From CALLPQ01 sp038531745 (GTDB taxonomy: Bacteria > Pseudomonadota > Alphaproteobacteria > Caulobacterales > Parvularculaceae): DNA of 64,000 nt. The stretch lies in NCBI GenBank assembly GCA_038531745.1, contig JBCBBJ010000004.1:124001-188000 (forward strand), given 5' to 3'. Below are positions 25,683-34,955 of the stretch, in pieces (the stretch's first letter is position 1; each line of letters opens with the position of its first letter). A program made the position numbers and the translations under genes. Below the pieces are notes generated by a model. The model searched no databases. It saw only the letters and a program-made list of their open reading frames with translations, and was not told where the DNA came from.

Positions 25683-26360
25683 ATGCGTATTTTAGTGGTG
25701 GAAGATGATGCGGAGGCGGCGGCCTTTTTGGCCCGTGGCTTGCGCGGGGCGGGGCACACGGTTGACCATGCCCTTGATGGCTCCCAAGGACTAAATATGG
25801 CCGATGTGGGCGATTATGACGCCTATGTGATCGACCGTATGCTGCCGAAAATGGATGGACTTTCATTGCTCAGTACACGGCGCGACCATGGCGATGAAAC
25901 ACCGGCGCTATTTTTGTCCGCCTTGGGCGAAGTTGACGACCGTGTAGCTGGCCTGAAAGCCGGCGGCGATGACTATCTGATCAAACCATATGCCTTTCAG
26001 GAATTGTTGGCGCGGGTTGAGGCATTGGGGCGTCGCCGGGCACCGTCGCAGGTGACAACGCGCTATAGTGTTGGTGATCTGGAGATTGATGTTCTTACCC
26101 GCACCGCCCGGCGCGCCGACACCAAGATTGAGCTTCAACCGCGGGAGTTTCGCCTCCTCGAATATCTGATGCGCCATGCCGGTCAAGTTGTGACCCGCAC
26201 GATGCTGTTGGAAAATGTCTGGGAATATCATTTTGATCCGCAGACCAATGTGATTGATGTTCATATCTCACGCCTGCGCGCCAAGATTGATAAGGACTTT
26301 GACAAGCCGCTTTTGAAGACCATTCGCGGGGCGGGTTATATCATCTCCGATGAGGACTGA
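25683..26360 (+). CDS. OmpR-family response regulator
   Basis: A 225-residue two-component regulator. The receiver domain has the acidic pair VVEDD, phosphorylation site Asp51 (YVIDRMLPKMDG) and the conserved Lys in YLIKPYAF; the C-terminal winged helix (about 128-224) has the OmpR pattern ELQPREFRLLEYLMRH and VDVHISRLRAKID. A clear AGGAG site precedes the ATG. The cognate kinase starts 129 bases downstream. The preceding DegP-type gene suggests envelope stress as the theme, but the stimulus is not known. Confidence 0.94.
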   Translation: MRILVVEDDAEAAAFLARGLRGAGHTVDHALDGSQGLNMADVGDYDAYVIDRMLPKMDGLSLLSTRRDHGDETPALFLSALGEVDDRVAGLKAGGDDYLIKPYAFQELLARVEALGRRRAPSQVTTRYSVGDLEIDVLTRTARRADTKIELQPREFRLLEYLMRHAGQVVTRTMLLENVWEYHFDPQTNVIDVHISRLRAKIDKDFDKPLLKTIRGAGYIISDED

Positions 26361-26488
26361 CCGACCTGTCCCGTGTCGCTATCGCTTGGCGCGATCGCTG
26401 CGACTATGGTAAGCCGATACAGGGGCTTGCCTGGCCGTCGACCATCGGACCAGACTTGTCATTGTGATCGGGGGGTCTGAAACCAGCT

Positions 26489-27943
26489 ATGCGCCGCCTC
26501 TTAAATACCACGTCCTTTCGGGTGGCTATTCTCAACATTGTTCTCTTCGGGGCGGCGGTGTTGATCTTGGGCTGGATTGTTTACAACGCCACCTTCCGTA
26601 ACGCGGAGCGCGATACCGAAGCGTTGATCGATCAGGAGATTACGCTCCTCGCCAAGCTCTACGCGACGGAAGGGGCTGGCACCCTGCGCACGGCCATCGG
26701 CCAACGCACATTCTGGCAGGATGATTCAATATATATGCTGTTGGGGGCGCAAACCGGTGCCCGGCTGGAGGGTGATCTTTCCTCGCTGCCGGAAAAGGCA
26801 TTGGAAGCTGGCGAGCGCCTGTTTGAATTTGAATATGATGGTCGCCCGATTGATGCCACCAACCCGGCAACCCAGGAGGCGAACCGCAAGGCAGTGGGCA
26901 AGATTGTGCGCTTTCGGCCGGCCGAGGGGGAGGACCCGCGCTTTATCATCATGGTTGCCCGCGACATCACCATTCGCGAGGTGCTGCGCGAGCGCCTGTT
27001 CGACGCCATGAAAATCGTTGGTCTTGCCGCCATCGGTCTTGCGCTGATCCTTGGCGCGGCATTCGGATCATCGCTCATGCGTCAAGTGGAAACCATCAAC
27101 AAGACCGCACGAGCCATCCGCGCAGGCGATCTTTCCCAACGCATCAAGCTTGGTAATGGCGGGGCCGAGCTTGATGAACTGGCACAAAATCTCAACGACA
27201 TGCTTGATCAGATAGAACGGCTGATGACCGGCATGAAGGAGGTCAGTGACAATATCGCCCATGATCTTCGGTCGCCGCTGACGCGCATCCGCAACCGGCT
27301 CACCGTGGCGCTCGATAGTGATGGACGCGCAAAAGATCAGGAGCTTGCCGCAACGCTTGATGAAGCAGAGCGGATGATCGCCACCTTTAATGAGTTGCTT
27401 TCTATTGCGCGCATTGAATCGGGTGAAGTCACCGGCAAAAAGGAGCCGGTGAATGTGGCGGAAATTGCCGAAGAGGTGACCGAGCTTTACGAGCCGGCGG
27501 CCAATGATTCCGGTTTTGTCCTCAAGCTGACGACCAAGCCGGTACCGCTCGTCAATGGTTCGCGCGCCTTGATCTCGCAAGCGTTGGCAAACCTGCTCGA
27601 TAACGCCATGAAATATGCCGAAGGCGGCACGTGTATCGATGTGACCGTGCGCCGGGACCGTAATGGCAATGTCTTTCTGGGAGTTGCCGATAATGGCCCG
27701 GGCATTCCGCCAGAGCACCACGACCATGTGTTGCAACGCTACGCCCGGTTGGAGGAGAGCCGGACCACCACCGGCAATGGCCTTGGGCTAAGTCTTGTCT
27801 CCGCCATTGCCCGCGCCCACAACGCGGTTTTGACCCTTGGCGCAACCCACCCAGAGCGTGAAAAAAGAGGGTTGCAAGTGGTGATCCGTTTCCCGCGCAT
27901 CCCCGCCATGGCGAAAATCGCACAAAACCCAGCAAAAACTTGA
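26489..27943 (+). CDS. HAMP-domain sensor histidine kinase
   Basis: A 484-residue inner-membrane kinase: first membrane helix about 11-33, a periplasmic sensor region of about 140 residues, second helix about 173-195, HAMP linker (196-248), dimerisation domain with the phospho-acceptor His258 in DNIAHDLRSPLTRIRNR, and an ATPase domain with the N-box LLDNAMKYA, G1 GVADNGPGIP and G2 TGNGLGLSLV. It pairs with the OmpR-type regulator just upstream. The inverted repeat GCAAAAAC/GTTTTTGC (27932-27952) spans its stop codon. Confidence 0.94.
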   Translation: MRRLLNTTSFRVAILNIVLFGAAVLILGWIVYNATFRNAERDTEALIDQEITLLAKLYATEGAGTLRTAIGQRTFWQDDSIYMLLGAQTGARLEGDLSSLPEKALEAGERLFEFEYDGRPIDATNPATQEANRKAVGKIVRFRPAEGEDPRFIIMVARDITIREVLRERLFDAMKIVGLAAIGLALILGAAFGSSLMRQVETINKTARAIRAGDLSQRIKLGNGGAELDELAQNLNDMLDQIERLMTGMKEVSDNIAHDLRSPLTRIRNRLTVALDSDGRAKDQELAATLDEAERMIATFNELLSIARIESGEVTGKKEPVNVAEIAEEVTELYEPAANDSGFVLKLTTKPVPLVNGSRALISQALANLLDNAMKYAEGGTCIDVTVRRDRNGNVFLGVADNGPGIPPEHHDHVLQRYARLEESRTTTGNGLGLSLVSAIARAHNAVLTLGATHPEREKRGLQVVIRFPRIPAMAKIAQNPAKT

Positions 27944-28055
27944 GGTTTTTGCAAATCGCCCACTTGCGAATCAAAAAAAATCACGTCTTTGTCTTTGGCA
28001 TAACCAAAAAGGTTTATCTGCGGCGCGCAAAGCGCCCAAATTTGAGGAAGTAAAC

Positions 28056-28340
28056 ATGAGCAAAGCAGAATTTATCGACAACGTTGCCCAGGCCGGTGAC
28101 ATGAGCAACGCAGAAGCCAAACGCATGGTGGAGCTGGTATTCGGTGAAATCGAAAAAGGCCTGAAGCGCAGCAAGAAAGATGGCAAATACACCATCGGCA
28201 CGTTTGGCACATTCACAATCAATAAACGCTCCGCCCGCAAAGGCCGCAATCCACGCACCGGCGAAGAAATCAAAATCAAAGCATCAAAAAGCTTGCGTTT
28301 CCGCCCCTCTTCTTCCCTGAAAGAAGCGGCTGGCTGCTAA
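28056..28340 (+). CDS. HU-family DNA-binding protein
   Basis: A 94-residue nucleoid protein that bends DNA. It has the HU fold: helical part MSKAEFIDNVAQ to EIEKGLKRSKKDGKYTI, then the beta arm GTFGTFTINKRSARKGRNPRTGEEIKI with the DNA-inserting Pro in RNPRTG. The ATG follows a GAGGAAG site. The C-terminus (SSSLKEAAGC) ends in a Cys, unlike E. coli HU. Which of HU or a HU-like paralogue it is cannot be told from one gene. A strong terminator follows. Confidence 0.93.
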   Translation: MSKAEFIDNVAQAGDMSNAEAKRMVELVFGEIEKGLKRSKKDGKYTIGTFGTFTINKRSARKGRNPRTGEEIKIKASKSLRFRPSSSLKEAAGC

Positions 28341-28393
28341 GCTGGACATCACTTTTTGCGTAATCACTAATTTTTGTTGATCACGGTACAGAT

Positions 28394-28425
28394 AAACCAC
28401 ATGGGAGAACGCCCATGTGGTTTTT
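28394..28425 (+). terminator. Rho-independent terminator after the HU gene
   Basis: A perfect 12-bp stem AAACCACATGGG / CCCATGTGGTTT with a 6-base loop (AGAACG), followed by TT. It lies 54 bases after the HU stop codon and is the strongest hairpin of this kind in the window. Confidence 0.85.
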
Positions 28426-28543
28426 CTATGCCCACACAATATTCCCGGGCAGGGGCACCATTTACCGAACGTCTCCATAGGGAAGGGTTCACGCCCAAAC
28501 CCGGCAGGCCGGCGCCAAGCCATGCACTTGTCGCTAAGAGCCC

Positions 28544-28671
28544 AACCGAAAAATCTATTTTCGTCGTCTGCAAACGCGTTTTTCTGCGCTTCCGGTGCTC
28601 ACGTACCATTGTACGCTGCGCGCCGGTTCTCAAGAAACACCTTTTCGACAAACGAAACCGATTTTTCGGTT
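28544..28671. repeat. Full copy of 128-bp dispersed element with 12-bp terminal inverted repeats
   Basis: The same termini (AACCGAAAAATC at 28544-28555, GATTTTTCGGTT at 28660-28671), length and orientation as the copy at 12670-12797. The two copies differ at scattered positions, for example in CGTACCATTGTACG near the centre, which is itself nearly palindromic. It lies between the HU terminator and glnE. Left flank CTAAGAGCCC resembles that of the other full copy, so the real element may be about 10 bases longer at each end. Confidence 0.9.
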
Positions 28672-28743
28672 AAACCCTAACGCTCACAATTTTTGCCGTA
28701 TTGCTTTGATGCTTTCGTCGGGGGCTTGCGGTAAGATCCTGAC

Positions 28744-31662
28744 ATGGCGAGCGCACCCTTATCTTATCAGCATGCACTTGATTGGACGCCGTCACCTTGC
28801 CAGCCATTTGATCCGGATACGGGGCAACAGGTTTTGGCGTCCCTACGTGCTGGTCTTTCTGCTGACGATTGGGATAAAATTATCCCCTATACGGCGTATA
28901 TTTCTAATGCTGCAGGTTTGGCCCCCTATCTGCGTCGATTGATGATGCGCCAGCCGGGCCTGGTTGTCGACGCGTTTGCTGATGAGTTTGATAGCGGGCT
29001 GGGGCCGTTGCACGATATGGCGTGGACACGAGAAAGTTCGGCGACCATGCGGGCCCTGCGCCGTGCGAAGGATCGTTGGGCGTTGCACACGGCGTTGCGG
29101 GATCTTGCTGGCTTGACGCCTGTGATGGCGGCGGCGGGGGCCCTATCGCGATTTGCGGGCGATGCAATTGACGCTGCCCTCGCTTGCGCGTGGCGGGCCC
29201 ATCGTCACACACGCGGCGACACGGTAAGTGGCCTCGTCGTGCTTGCCATGGGCAAGCTTGGCGCGGGGGAACTTAACTATTCCAGCGATATCGATCTTAT
29301 CGTGCTTTACGATCCGGCGCGGCTGACGCTGGCGCCAGACGCTGATCCGCGGGTGGTTTGCGTGGCGATCACGCGCACGCTGATTTCTTTTCTTAGCGAT
29401 CAAACCGCTGATGGCTACGTGTTCCGCACCGACATGCGTTTGCGGCCGGATCCCGGCGTGACGGCCGTGGCGGTTTCGGTTGAGGCTGCAGAGAATTATT
29501 ATGAGGGCCACGGACAAACCTGGGAGCGACTGGCGTTTATCAAGGCGCAAGCGATTGCCGGTGATCTTGCTGTCGGTACGGCCTTTTTAACAAATTTGCG
29601 CCCGTTCATCTGGCGACGCAGTCTCGACTATGCAGCCGTAGAGGACGTGCATCAAATTCGTGAGAAAATCACGCGGGCCCACGGAGCTGGCGATCATAAA
29701 AATGCAGCAGCTTTTGCCGGGCACAATGTTAAGCTTGGTATTGGCGGTATCCGTGAGATTGAGTTTTTTGCGCAAACCCAGCAGATTATCGCCGGTGGCA
29801 AAGACGCATCCCTACGCCCGCGCCAAACCCTCGCCGCGCTTGCGGCGCTGGCGCGGGCGGGATTGGTGACCGGGGAAACATCAGATGCGTTGACCGAAGC
29901 CTATTGTTTTTTGCGGTTCGTTGAACATCGCCTGCAAATGATCAATGATGAACAAACGCATACGATTGGCACCGATTCCGCTGAGCTTTGCCGTCTTGCA
30001 GCCCTTTGTGGATTTGACCGCGCGGACAAGCTTGCCGCCGTCCACGCGCGGGCCATTGCCATCACACGAACCGCCTATCTTGGCCTTTTTGCCGTAACCA
30101 CGGATCAGGCGACCGGGGAAGAGGCGGGTACTGATCACCAAGATAATGATCCTCTTGATTTTACAGGGCCCGAGCTAGACCCGGAAACGCTAGCCGCGTT
30201 GGCTAAAATCGGGTTTGATAAGCCGGTGGAGGCTGACCGTCTGATCCGTCAGTGGATGCGGGGGTCAATGGCGGCTACCCGGACGGATCAATCACGGCGT
30301 TTGTTGCGCGATCTGATCCCAAATATTCTCACAGCCATGGGGCAAGCCAGTGATCCGTACCAAGCGCTTTTGGCATTTGATCGCTTCTTAGCGGCCCTAC
30401 CCGCCGGGGTCCAACTCTTCTCCATGTTGCATCACCACGCGCCGGTCTTACAAAAATTGATGACATTGCTAACCGCATCGCCGCGTCTTGCGCGTGATCT
30501 TTCGCGCCATCGTCACATGGTGGAAAGTCTGATTGAAAATGGGCGTCAAACCGATATCCGGCCCTTTTCCAGCGGTCCTGCGCTCATCGCCGGTATATCC
30601 AAAAGCCTGCAAGCAGCCGGTCATACTGGCTCTTCTGCCCCCGATTTTGAACTTGTCATGCATCGCCTCGCGCGCAAGGTGGGGGAAATGCGATTCACGA
30701 TTGCCGCTGATCTGGTGCAGGGTGCAATCACACCCCAAGGAGCCGCTGGTGCCTTTACTGCCGTGGCGCGGGCCTGTCTTGCCGCGTTGGTTCCCTGTGT
30801 GGAGCGGGCGATGGCCCCGCCCGGTGGACCAGCCGGGCAACTTGCTGTTCTCGGTTTCGGGGCGGTAGGTGCGGGGCAGATGACATTTCAATCGGACCTT
30901 GATCTTGTTTTCATTTACGCATCCGATGGGCCAACGCAGACATCGTACTTTGCCCGTATCGTTCGCAAAATCATCACGATACTGACCACATCAACGCGCG
31001 ATGGTGTACTGTACCCGGTGGACATGCAATTACGCCCGTCGGGCCGGGCCGGACCCGTTGCCACCAGCTTGTCCGCATTTGATCAGTATTATGATAATGA
31101 TGCGTGGATTTGGGAAGTGATGGCGCTCACCAAGGCGCAAACCGTCGCCGGTAACCCGGTATTGGTTGCGCAAATCTCTGCGCGAATTGCTTCAATTTTG
31201 GCACGCAAACGTGGCCCCGCTGATGTGGCCGAAGCCGTAATTGCCATGCGTCAGCGCCTCGAAAAAGACCGTCCGGCGCTATCGGTCTGGGATCGCAAGC
31301 GGGTGCCGGGCGGTCAAACCGATATCGAATTCTTGGTGCAATATCTGACCCTCGTGTCGGCCGAGGACGTTGGCTTGCCCCCGCGGCCCATGGCGGACCA
31401 ATTATCCTTTTTTTCAAAGAATAATCTGCTTACGCCCAATGACGCGGTGCAGCTTGCCGCGTGCTATGCGCGCAACGAGGCGATTATCCAATATGGGCGG
31501 CTGGGCAGCGGCGATTTTTTCTCACCGAAAGCCGATGGCAAGGCTCTGGGCGATCTGGTGATCAATGCATGTGGCGCAACAAACCATGCCAACGCGGAGG
31601 CAACTCTGAAGGGTGACACCGATCTTGTTCAGGCGATCTTCGCTCGCACAGTAAAGGTTTGA
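28744..31662 (+). CDS. glnE: Bifunctional glutamine synthetase adenylyltransferase/adenylyl-removing enzyme
   Basis: Switches glutamine synthetase off by adenylylation and on by removing AMP, under control of PII and glutamine. The 972-residue protein carries two nucleotidyltransferase domains: an N-terminal deadenylase with MGKLGAGELNYSSDIDLIVLYD (about 162-183) and a C-terminal adenylyltransferase with GFGAVGAGQMTFQSDLDLVF (about 703-722), each with the SD-x-D metal motif intact. No PII (glnB) gene is present in the window. The gene is separated from the HU gene by a terminator and a repeat copy, so it has its own promoter. Confidence 0.96.
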   Translation: MASAPLSYQHALDWTPSPCQPFDPDTGQQVLASLRAGLSADDWDKIIPYTAYISNAAGLAPYLRRLMMRQPGLVVDAFADEFDSGLGPLHDMAWTRESSATMRALRRAKDRWALHTALRDLAGLTPVMAAAGALSRFAGDAIDAALACAWRAHRHTRGDTVSGLVVLAMGKLGAGELNYSSDIDLIVLYDPARLTLAPDADPRVVCVAITRTLISFLSDQTADGYVFRTDMRLRPDPGVTAVAVSVEAAENYYEGHGQTWERLAFIKAQAIAGDLAVGTAFLTNLRPFIWRRSLDYAAVEDVHQIREKITRAHGAGDHKNAAAFAGHNVKLGIGGIREIEFFAQTQQIIAGGKDASLRPRQTLAALAALARAGLVTGETSDALTEAYCFLRFVEHRLQMINDEQTHTIGTDSAELCRLAALCGFDRADKLAAVHARAIAITRTAYLGLFAVTTDQATGEEAGTDHQDNDPLDFTGPELDPETLAALAKIGFDKPVEADRLIRQWMRGSMAATRTDQSRRLLRDLIPNILTAMGQASDPYQALLAFDRFLAALPAGVQLFSMLHHHAPVLQKLMTLLTASPRLARDLSRHRHMVESLIENGRQTDIRPFSSGPALIAGISKSLQAAGHTGSSAPDFELVMHRLARKVGEMRFTIAADLVQGAITPQGAAGAFTAVARACLAALVPCVERAMAPPGGPAGQLAVLGFGAVGAGQMTFQSDLDLVFIYASDGPTQTSYFARIVRKIITILTTSTRDGVLYPVDMQLRPSGRAGPVATSLSAFDQYYDNDAWIWEVMALTKAQTVAGNPVLVAQISARIASILARKRGPADVAEAVIAMRQRLEKDRPALSVWDRKRVPGGQTDIEFLVQYLTLVSAEDVGLPPRPMADQLSFFSKNNLLTPNDAVQLAACYARNEAIIQYGRLGSGDFFSPKADGKALGDLVINACGATNHANAEATLKGDTDLVQAIFARTVKV

Positions 31663-31687
31663 AAGTAGCGCAGTGAGCCTGAGAGGT

Positions 31688-31764
<77 letters not shown>

Positions 31765-32137
31765 TCACCCTGACAACAATAGGTAACATCGCTGCCCGAG
31801 CGAGGGATATAGACACCCGCCCCCAGCCCCGCAAGCCCTGAAAGTGGTGTTTGATCAAATATCTTTTGGGTAAAACCCGGCCGTGCCTAACCCGGGTCGG
31901 GATGGGCGGTAATGGGTTGTCAGAATATGCGCCGGGCGAAAGCCGTGGCTAACAGTGGACCCAGTGACTGGCCCTAAGCTGTAGATAAAAAGGTTTCCAC
32001 AAACTCGACCGTTGTCAGCGACCATCTTTTATCATCATTAAAGCGGATCCGAACACACTGCGCCTGGAATCCCAATAACTCGCTTCTCTAGCTTTGGTGG
32101 CGCTGACGTTTGCCGTCAACGGTGCGGCGTACTATCG
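31765..32137. other. Intergenic stretch of about 370 bases, nothing recognised
   Basis: Upstream of tRNA-fMet (its promoter must lie here) and downstream of the YHS gene. A weak 5-bp inverted repeat TGACG/CGTCA is at 32104-32118. No gene, riboswitch or mobile-element end was recognised. Confidence 0.5.
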
Positions 32138-32815
32138 TTACTGCGTGTCGTCACTAATCCGCGCGTCCACATAGCCCCAGTTTTTGTCCGCTGCTGAAAT
32201 TGACCGATCACGATGTTCCCGGAAAGAGGCCGTGGATTGTGCCGATCGGGTCAGAAAGAGGCGGTTCCCATGAATGGTCCAATTTGTTGGGCTTGCAGTT
32301 GTTAAGGAACCCATGGCCAGTGTCTCGGTGCAATAGCCGCCATAGGCCGGCACATATTGATCGGCATTTTCCAGAAATAACTTCCGGTTTTCGTCACTGG
32401 CAAAATGATAGGTGGCGCCATTGCGGGTTGCGGTGATTGCGCCGTTGCCAAGCATGGCCTCACCCACGGTAAAGTAGGCCACAGGATCATACCCGCTCAG
32501 CGCGATGCCCGATTCCGGATCGCGCACGGAGATTTTCACCGATGCCGCCAGGGTATCATTGGAAAGCGCCTCCACGGGCAGCACCAACGCCGCCATGGTC
32601 GGAACGGGCAACAAAGACGCGTCGAGGCTTGCTGCCATATCATCGTGGGAGCGTTCAGGCAGTACAGGTTGCGCCGTCAACGTCTCAAGGATTTTGGTGG
32701 CCTCTTCGTTAGTTGGCTGCGCCGATTCTTCCTGGGCAACAGCAATGTTGGAAACCCCAAGTGAGCATACCGCGATAGTTGGGATCATCCTGGTGCTGAA
32801 CATATAAAATTTCAT
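32138..32815 (-). CDS. Exported YHS domain-containing protein
   Basis: A 225-residue protein with a signal peptide (SLGVSNIAVAQ cleavage region) and a C-terminal YHS domain: LSGYDPVAYFTVGEAMLGN, YHFASDENRKLFLENADQY and YGGYCTETLAMG. YHS domains often bind metals such as copper or mercury and occur in transport and oxygenase proteins; here the domain stands alone in a secreted protein. The start at 32815 is chosen because GGAAATCC lies upstream and the signal peptide begins there; the open frame runs on to 32908. Confidence 0.82.
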   Translation of the reverse strand: MKFYMFSTRMIPTIAVCSLGVSNIAVAQEESAQPTNEEATKILETLTAQPVLPERSHDDMAASLDASLLPVPTMAALVLPVEALSNDTLAASVKISVRDPESGIALSGYDPVAYFTVGEAMLGNGAITATRNGATYHFASDENRKLFLENADQYVPAYGGYCTETLAMGSLTTASPTNWTIHGNRLFLTRSAQSTASFREHRDRSISAADKNWGYVDARISDDTQ

Positions 32816-32971
32816 CGTGGATTTCCTTTTTTCTCGCCAGAGCTTAGCATTTCGGCGCTGTGGATACACATCACATTGCGTTCTCAATGCCGTGAACGGT
32901 TTGAACATTGCGCGGGGCCCGACAGCGCGATTGATCAGGAAAGATAGTGCTTTTGACCGTGATATCGTTGA

Positions 32972-34870
32972 TCAGCGTGTTTGACTGGTCTGGGCGGTCT
33001 CATAAGCTTCCAACGCGTCCATCCATCGCTGCTCGGCACTGTCCATAGCGTCGGTGAGGGCGGCACGTTCTTTGTTGAGTTTCGCCATCCGTGCGGGGTT
33101 TTTGTAAAGTTGTGGATCGGCGAGGGCATCGTCCAGTTTAATCAGTATCGTGCCTAATTCATCAAGCTTGGCTTCGGCAGCCTCGGCTTTTTTCTTAAGG
33201 GGCGCAATGGCCTCCCGGGCATGGGCTGCATGTTTACGTCCGTGCGTTGGGTCAATGGCGCTGTGGTGTATGGGTGCCTTCCCAGCGCGATCTTTATTTG
33301 AAGTTTTATTCGTATCGAGAACAAGGGCGCGATAGTCGTTCATATCCCCGTCATAGGGGTAGACCGCGCCATCTTTGACCAGCAATAAGCGGTCCGCCAC
33401 CGCTTCGGCCAAATGGGCATCATGGGTGATCAAAAGCACTGCGCCGTCAAAACTGTTCAGCGCGTCAACCAACGCCTCACGCGCGTCGATATCAAGATGG
33501 TTTGTGGGCTCATCAAGGATCAACATGTGCGCGCCATGAAAAGTAATCACACCCAGTAAGAGTCGCGCTTTTTCCCCGCCGGAGAGTTTTGCAACCACAG
33601 TGTCGGCCTTATCTGGGCCGAACCCCAGTTGGGCCGTCCGTGCCCTGATTTGGGCTTGGGTACCTTCTGGCATCAGTGCGGCCACATGGTCATAGGCCGA
33701 CTGTTTGGGGTTTAACTCATCCAATTGATGCTGCGCGAAATAGGCGATCTTCAGCTTTTTGTGTTTGAAGAGATTGCCGGTCAGCGTTGGCAAACGCCCG
33801 GCAATGGATTTGACTAGAGTCGATTTTCCTTCGCCATTTGGCCCCAGAATGCCAATACGATCATCCTGATCGAGCCGCAGGGTTACCTTGTTCAGAACGG
33901 GCAATCCTTCCGCATACCCAAGATCAGCTTCTACAAGCCGGACGATGGGTGGGGCCATGGGTTTGGGATTGGGAAAATGAAACGGGATTGACCGCTCCTC
34001 AATGGGGATCGCCGTTGATTTCATCTTCTCCAGCATTTTGAGCCGGCTTTGGGCCTGTTTCGCCTTGGAGGCTTTATAGCGAAAGCGTTCCACAAAGGCT
34101 TCCATGTGGCGGCGCTGGGCTTCCTGTTTGGCTTTGAAGGAAACGGCAAGCGCCCGCGCTTCGGCGCGCCGTCGCTCCCAATTGTCAAAATCGCCGGGGC
34201 ACATGTCGAGCTTGCCATGCTCCAACGCCATAATGTGGGTGACGGCCCGGTTCAAAAACTCTCGGTCATGACTAACGATAAGAGCCGTGTACGGATAACG
34301 CTGTAAGTATGTCTCCAGCCAGATCGCCCCTTCAAGGTCGAGATAGTTGGTGGGCTCATCAAGCAGCAGAATATCCGGCGCTGAAAACAGAACCCCCGCC
34401 AAGGCCACACGCATGCGCCAGCCGCCGGAAAAGTCGGCACAGGCCTGCGCCTGCGCCGCGGCAGAAAAACCAAGCCCGTGCAGGATACTTGCCGCCCGCG
34501 CTTCGGCTGAATAGGCGTCGATATCGGAAAGCCGCGTTTGTATTTCGGCGATCCGCGCCCCGTCGGTGGCTGATTCCGCCTCGGCGAGCAGGTTTGCGCG
34601 TTCGGTATCAAAGGCGAGGACTGTGTCTAGGAGGCTGTCGCGGGTCGCTGGTGCCTCCTGTGCCACCCAGCCAAGCCGCCGGTTCTTGCGGATATTGATC
34701 TCCCCGTCATCGGGACTGATTTCTTCTCGGATGAGGCGCAGCAAGGTGGATTTACCGGTGCCATTACGCCCTACAAAACCCACCTTCCAGCCTTCAGAAA
34801 TTGCTGCCGTCGCCTGATCCAGGATCATGCGGCCTTCAATGCGATAGGTGAGATCATTAATATGAAGCAT
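32972..34870 (-). CDS. ABC-F family ATPase (YheS/Uup-like)
   Basis: A 632-residue soluble twin ATP-binding cassette protein without membrane segments. Cassette 1 has Walker A GRNGTGKST and signature FSGGWRMRVALAG with LLLDEPTNYLD; cassette 2 has GPNGEGKST and LSGGEKARLLLG with LILDEPTNHLD. Between them lies the charged ABC-F linker that contacts the ribosome, and a coiled coil forms the C-terminus (about 535-625). ABC-F proteins act on stalled or special ribosomes. YheS-like is the best fit; Uup is an alternative. Confidence 0.9.
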   Translation of the reverse strand: MLHINDLTYRIEGRMILDQATAAISEGWKVGFVGRNGTGKSTLLRLIREEISPDDGEINIRKNRRLGWVAQEAPATRDSLLDTVLAFDTERANLLAEAESATDGARIAEIQTRLSDIDAYSAEARAASILHGLGFSAAAQAQACADFSGGWRMRVALAGVLFSAPDILLLDEPTNYLDLEGAIWLETYLQRYPYTALIVSHDREFLNRAVTHIMALEHGKLDMCPGDFDNWERRRAEARALAVSFKAKQEAQRRHMEAFVERFRYKASKAKQAQSRLKMLEKMKSTAIPIEERSIPFHFPNPKPMAPPIVRLVEADLGYAEGLPVLNKVTLRLDQDDRIGILGPNGEGKSTLVKSIAGRLPTLTGNLFKHKKLKIAYFAQHQLDELNPKQSAYDHVAALMPEGTQAQIRARTAQLGFGPDKADTVVAKLSGGEKARLLLGVITFHGAHMLILDEPTNHLDIDAREALVDALNSFDGAVLLITHDAHLAEAVADRLLLVKDGAVYPYDGDMNDYRALVLDTNKTSNKDRAGKAPIHHSAIDPTHGRKHAAHAREAIAPLKKKAEAAEAKLDELGTILIKLDDALADPQLYKNPARMAKLNKERAALTDAMDSAEQRWMDALEAYETAQTSQTR

Positions 34871-34955
34871 GCGGGGGAGGTAGCCTGGCTAGGAAGGTGG
34901 GGCAAGCGGGGGGAGCTTGCGCCATGCCTCTGACCACCCATTTTGCGGTGCTCTG

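Noticed and set aside
27932..27952. Inverted repeat GCAAAAAC/GTTTTTGC over the histidine kinase stop as a terminator
   Set aside because: The stem is AT-rich and is not followed by a U-tract, so it is not convincing as a terminator.
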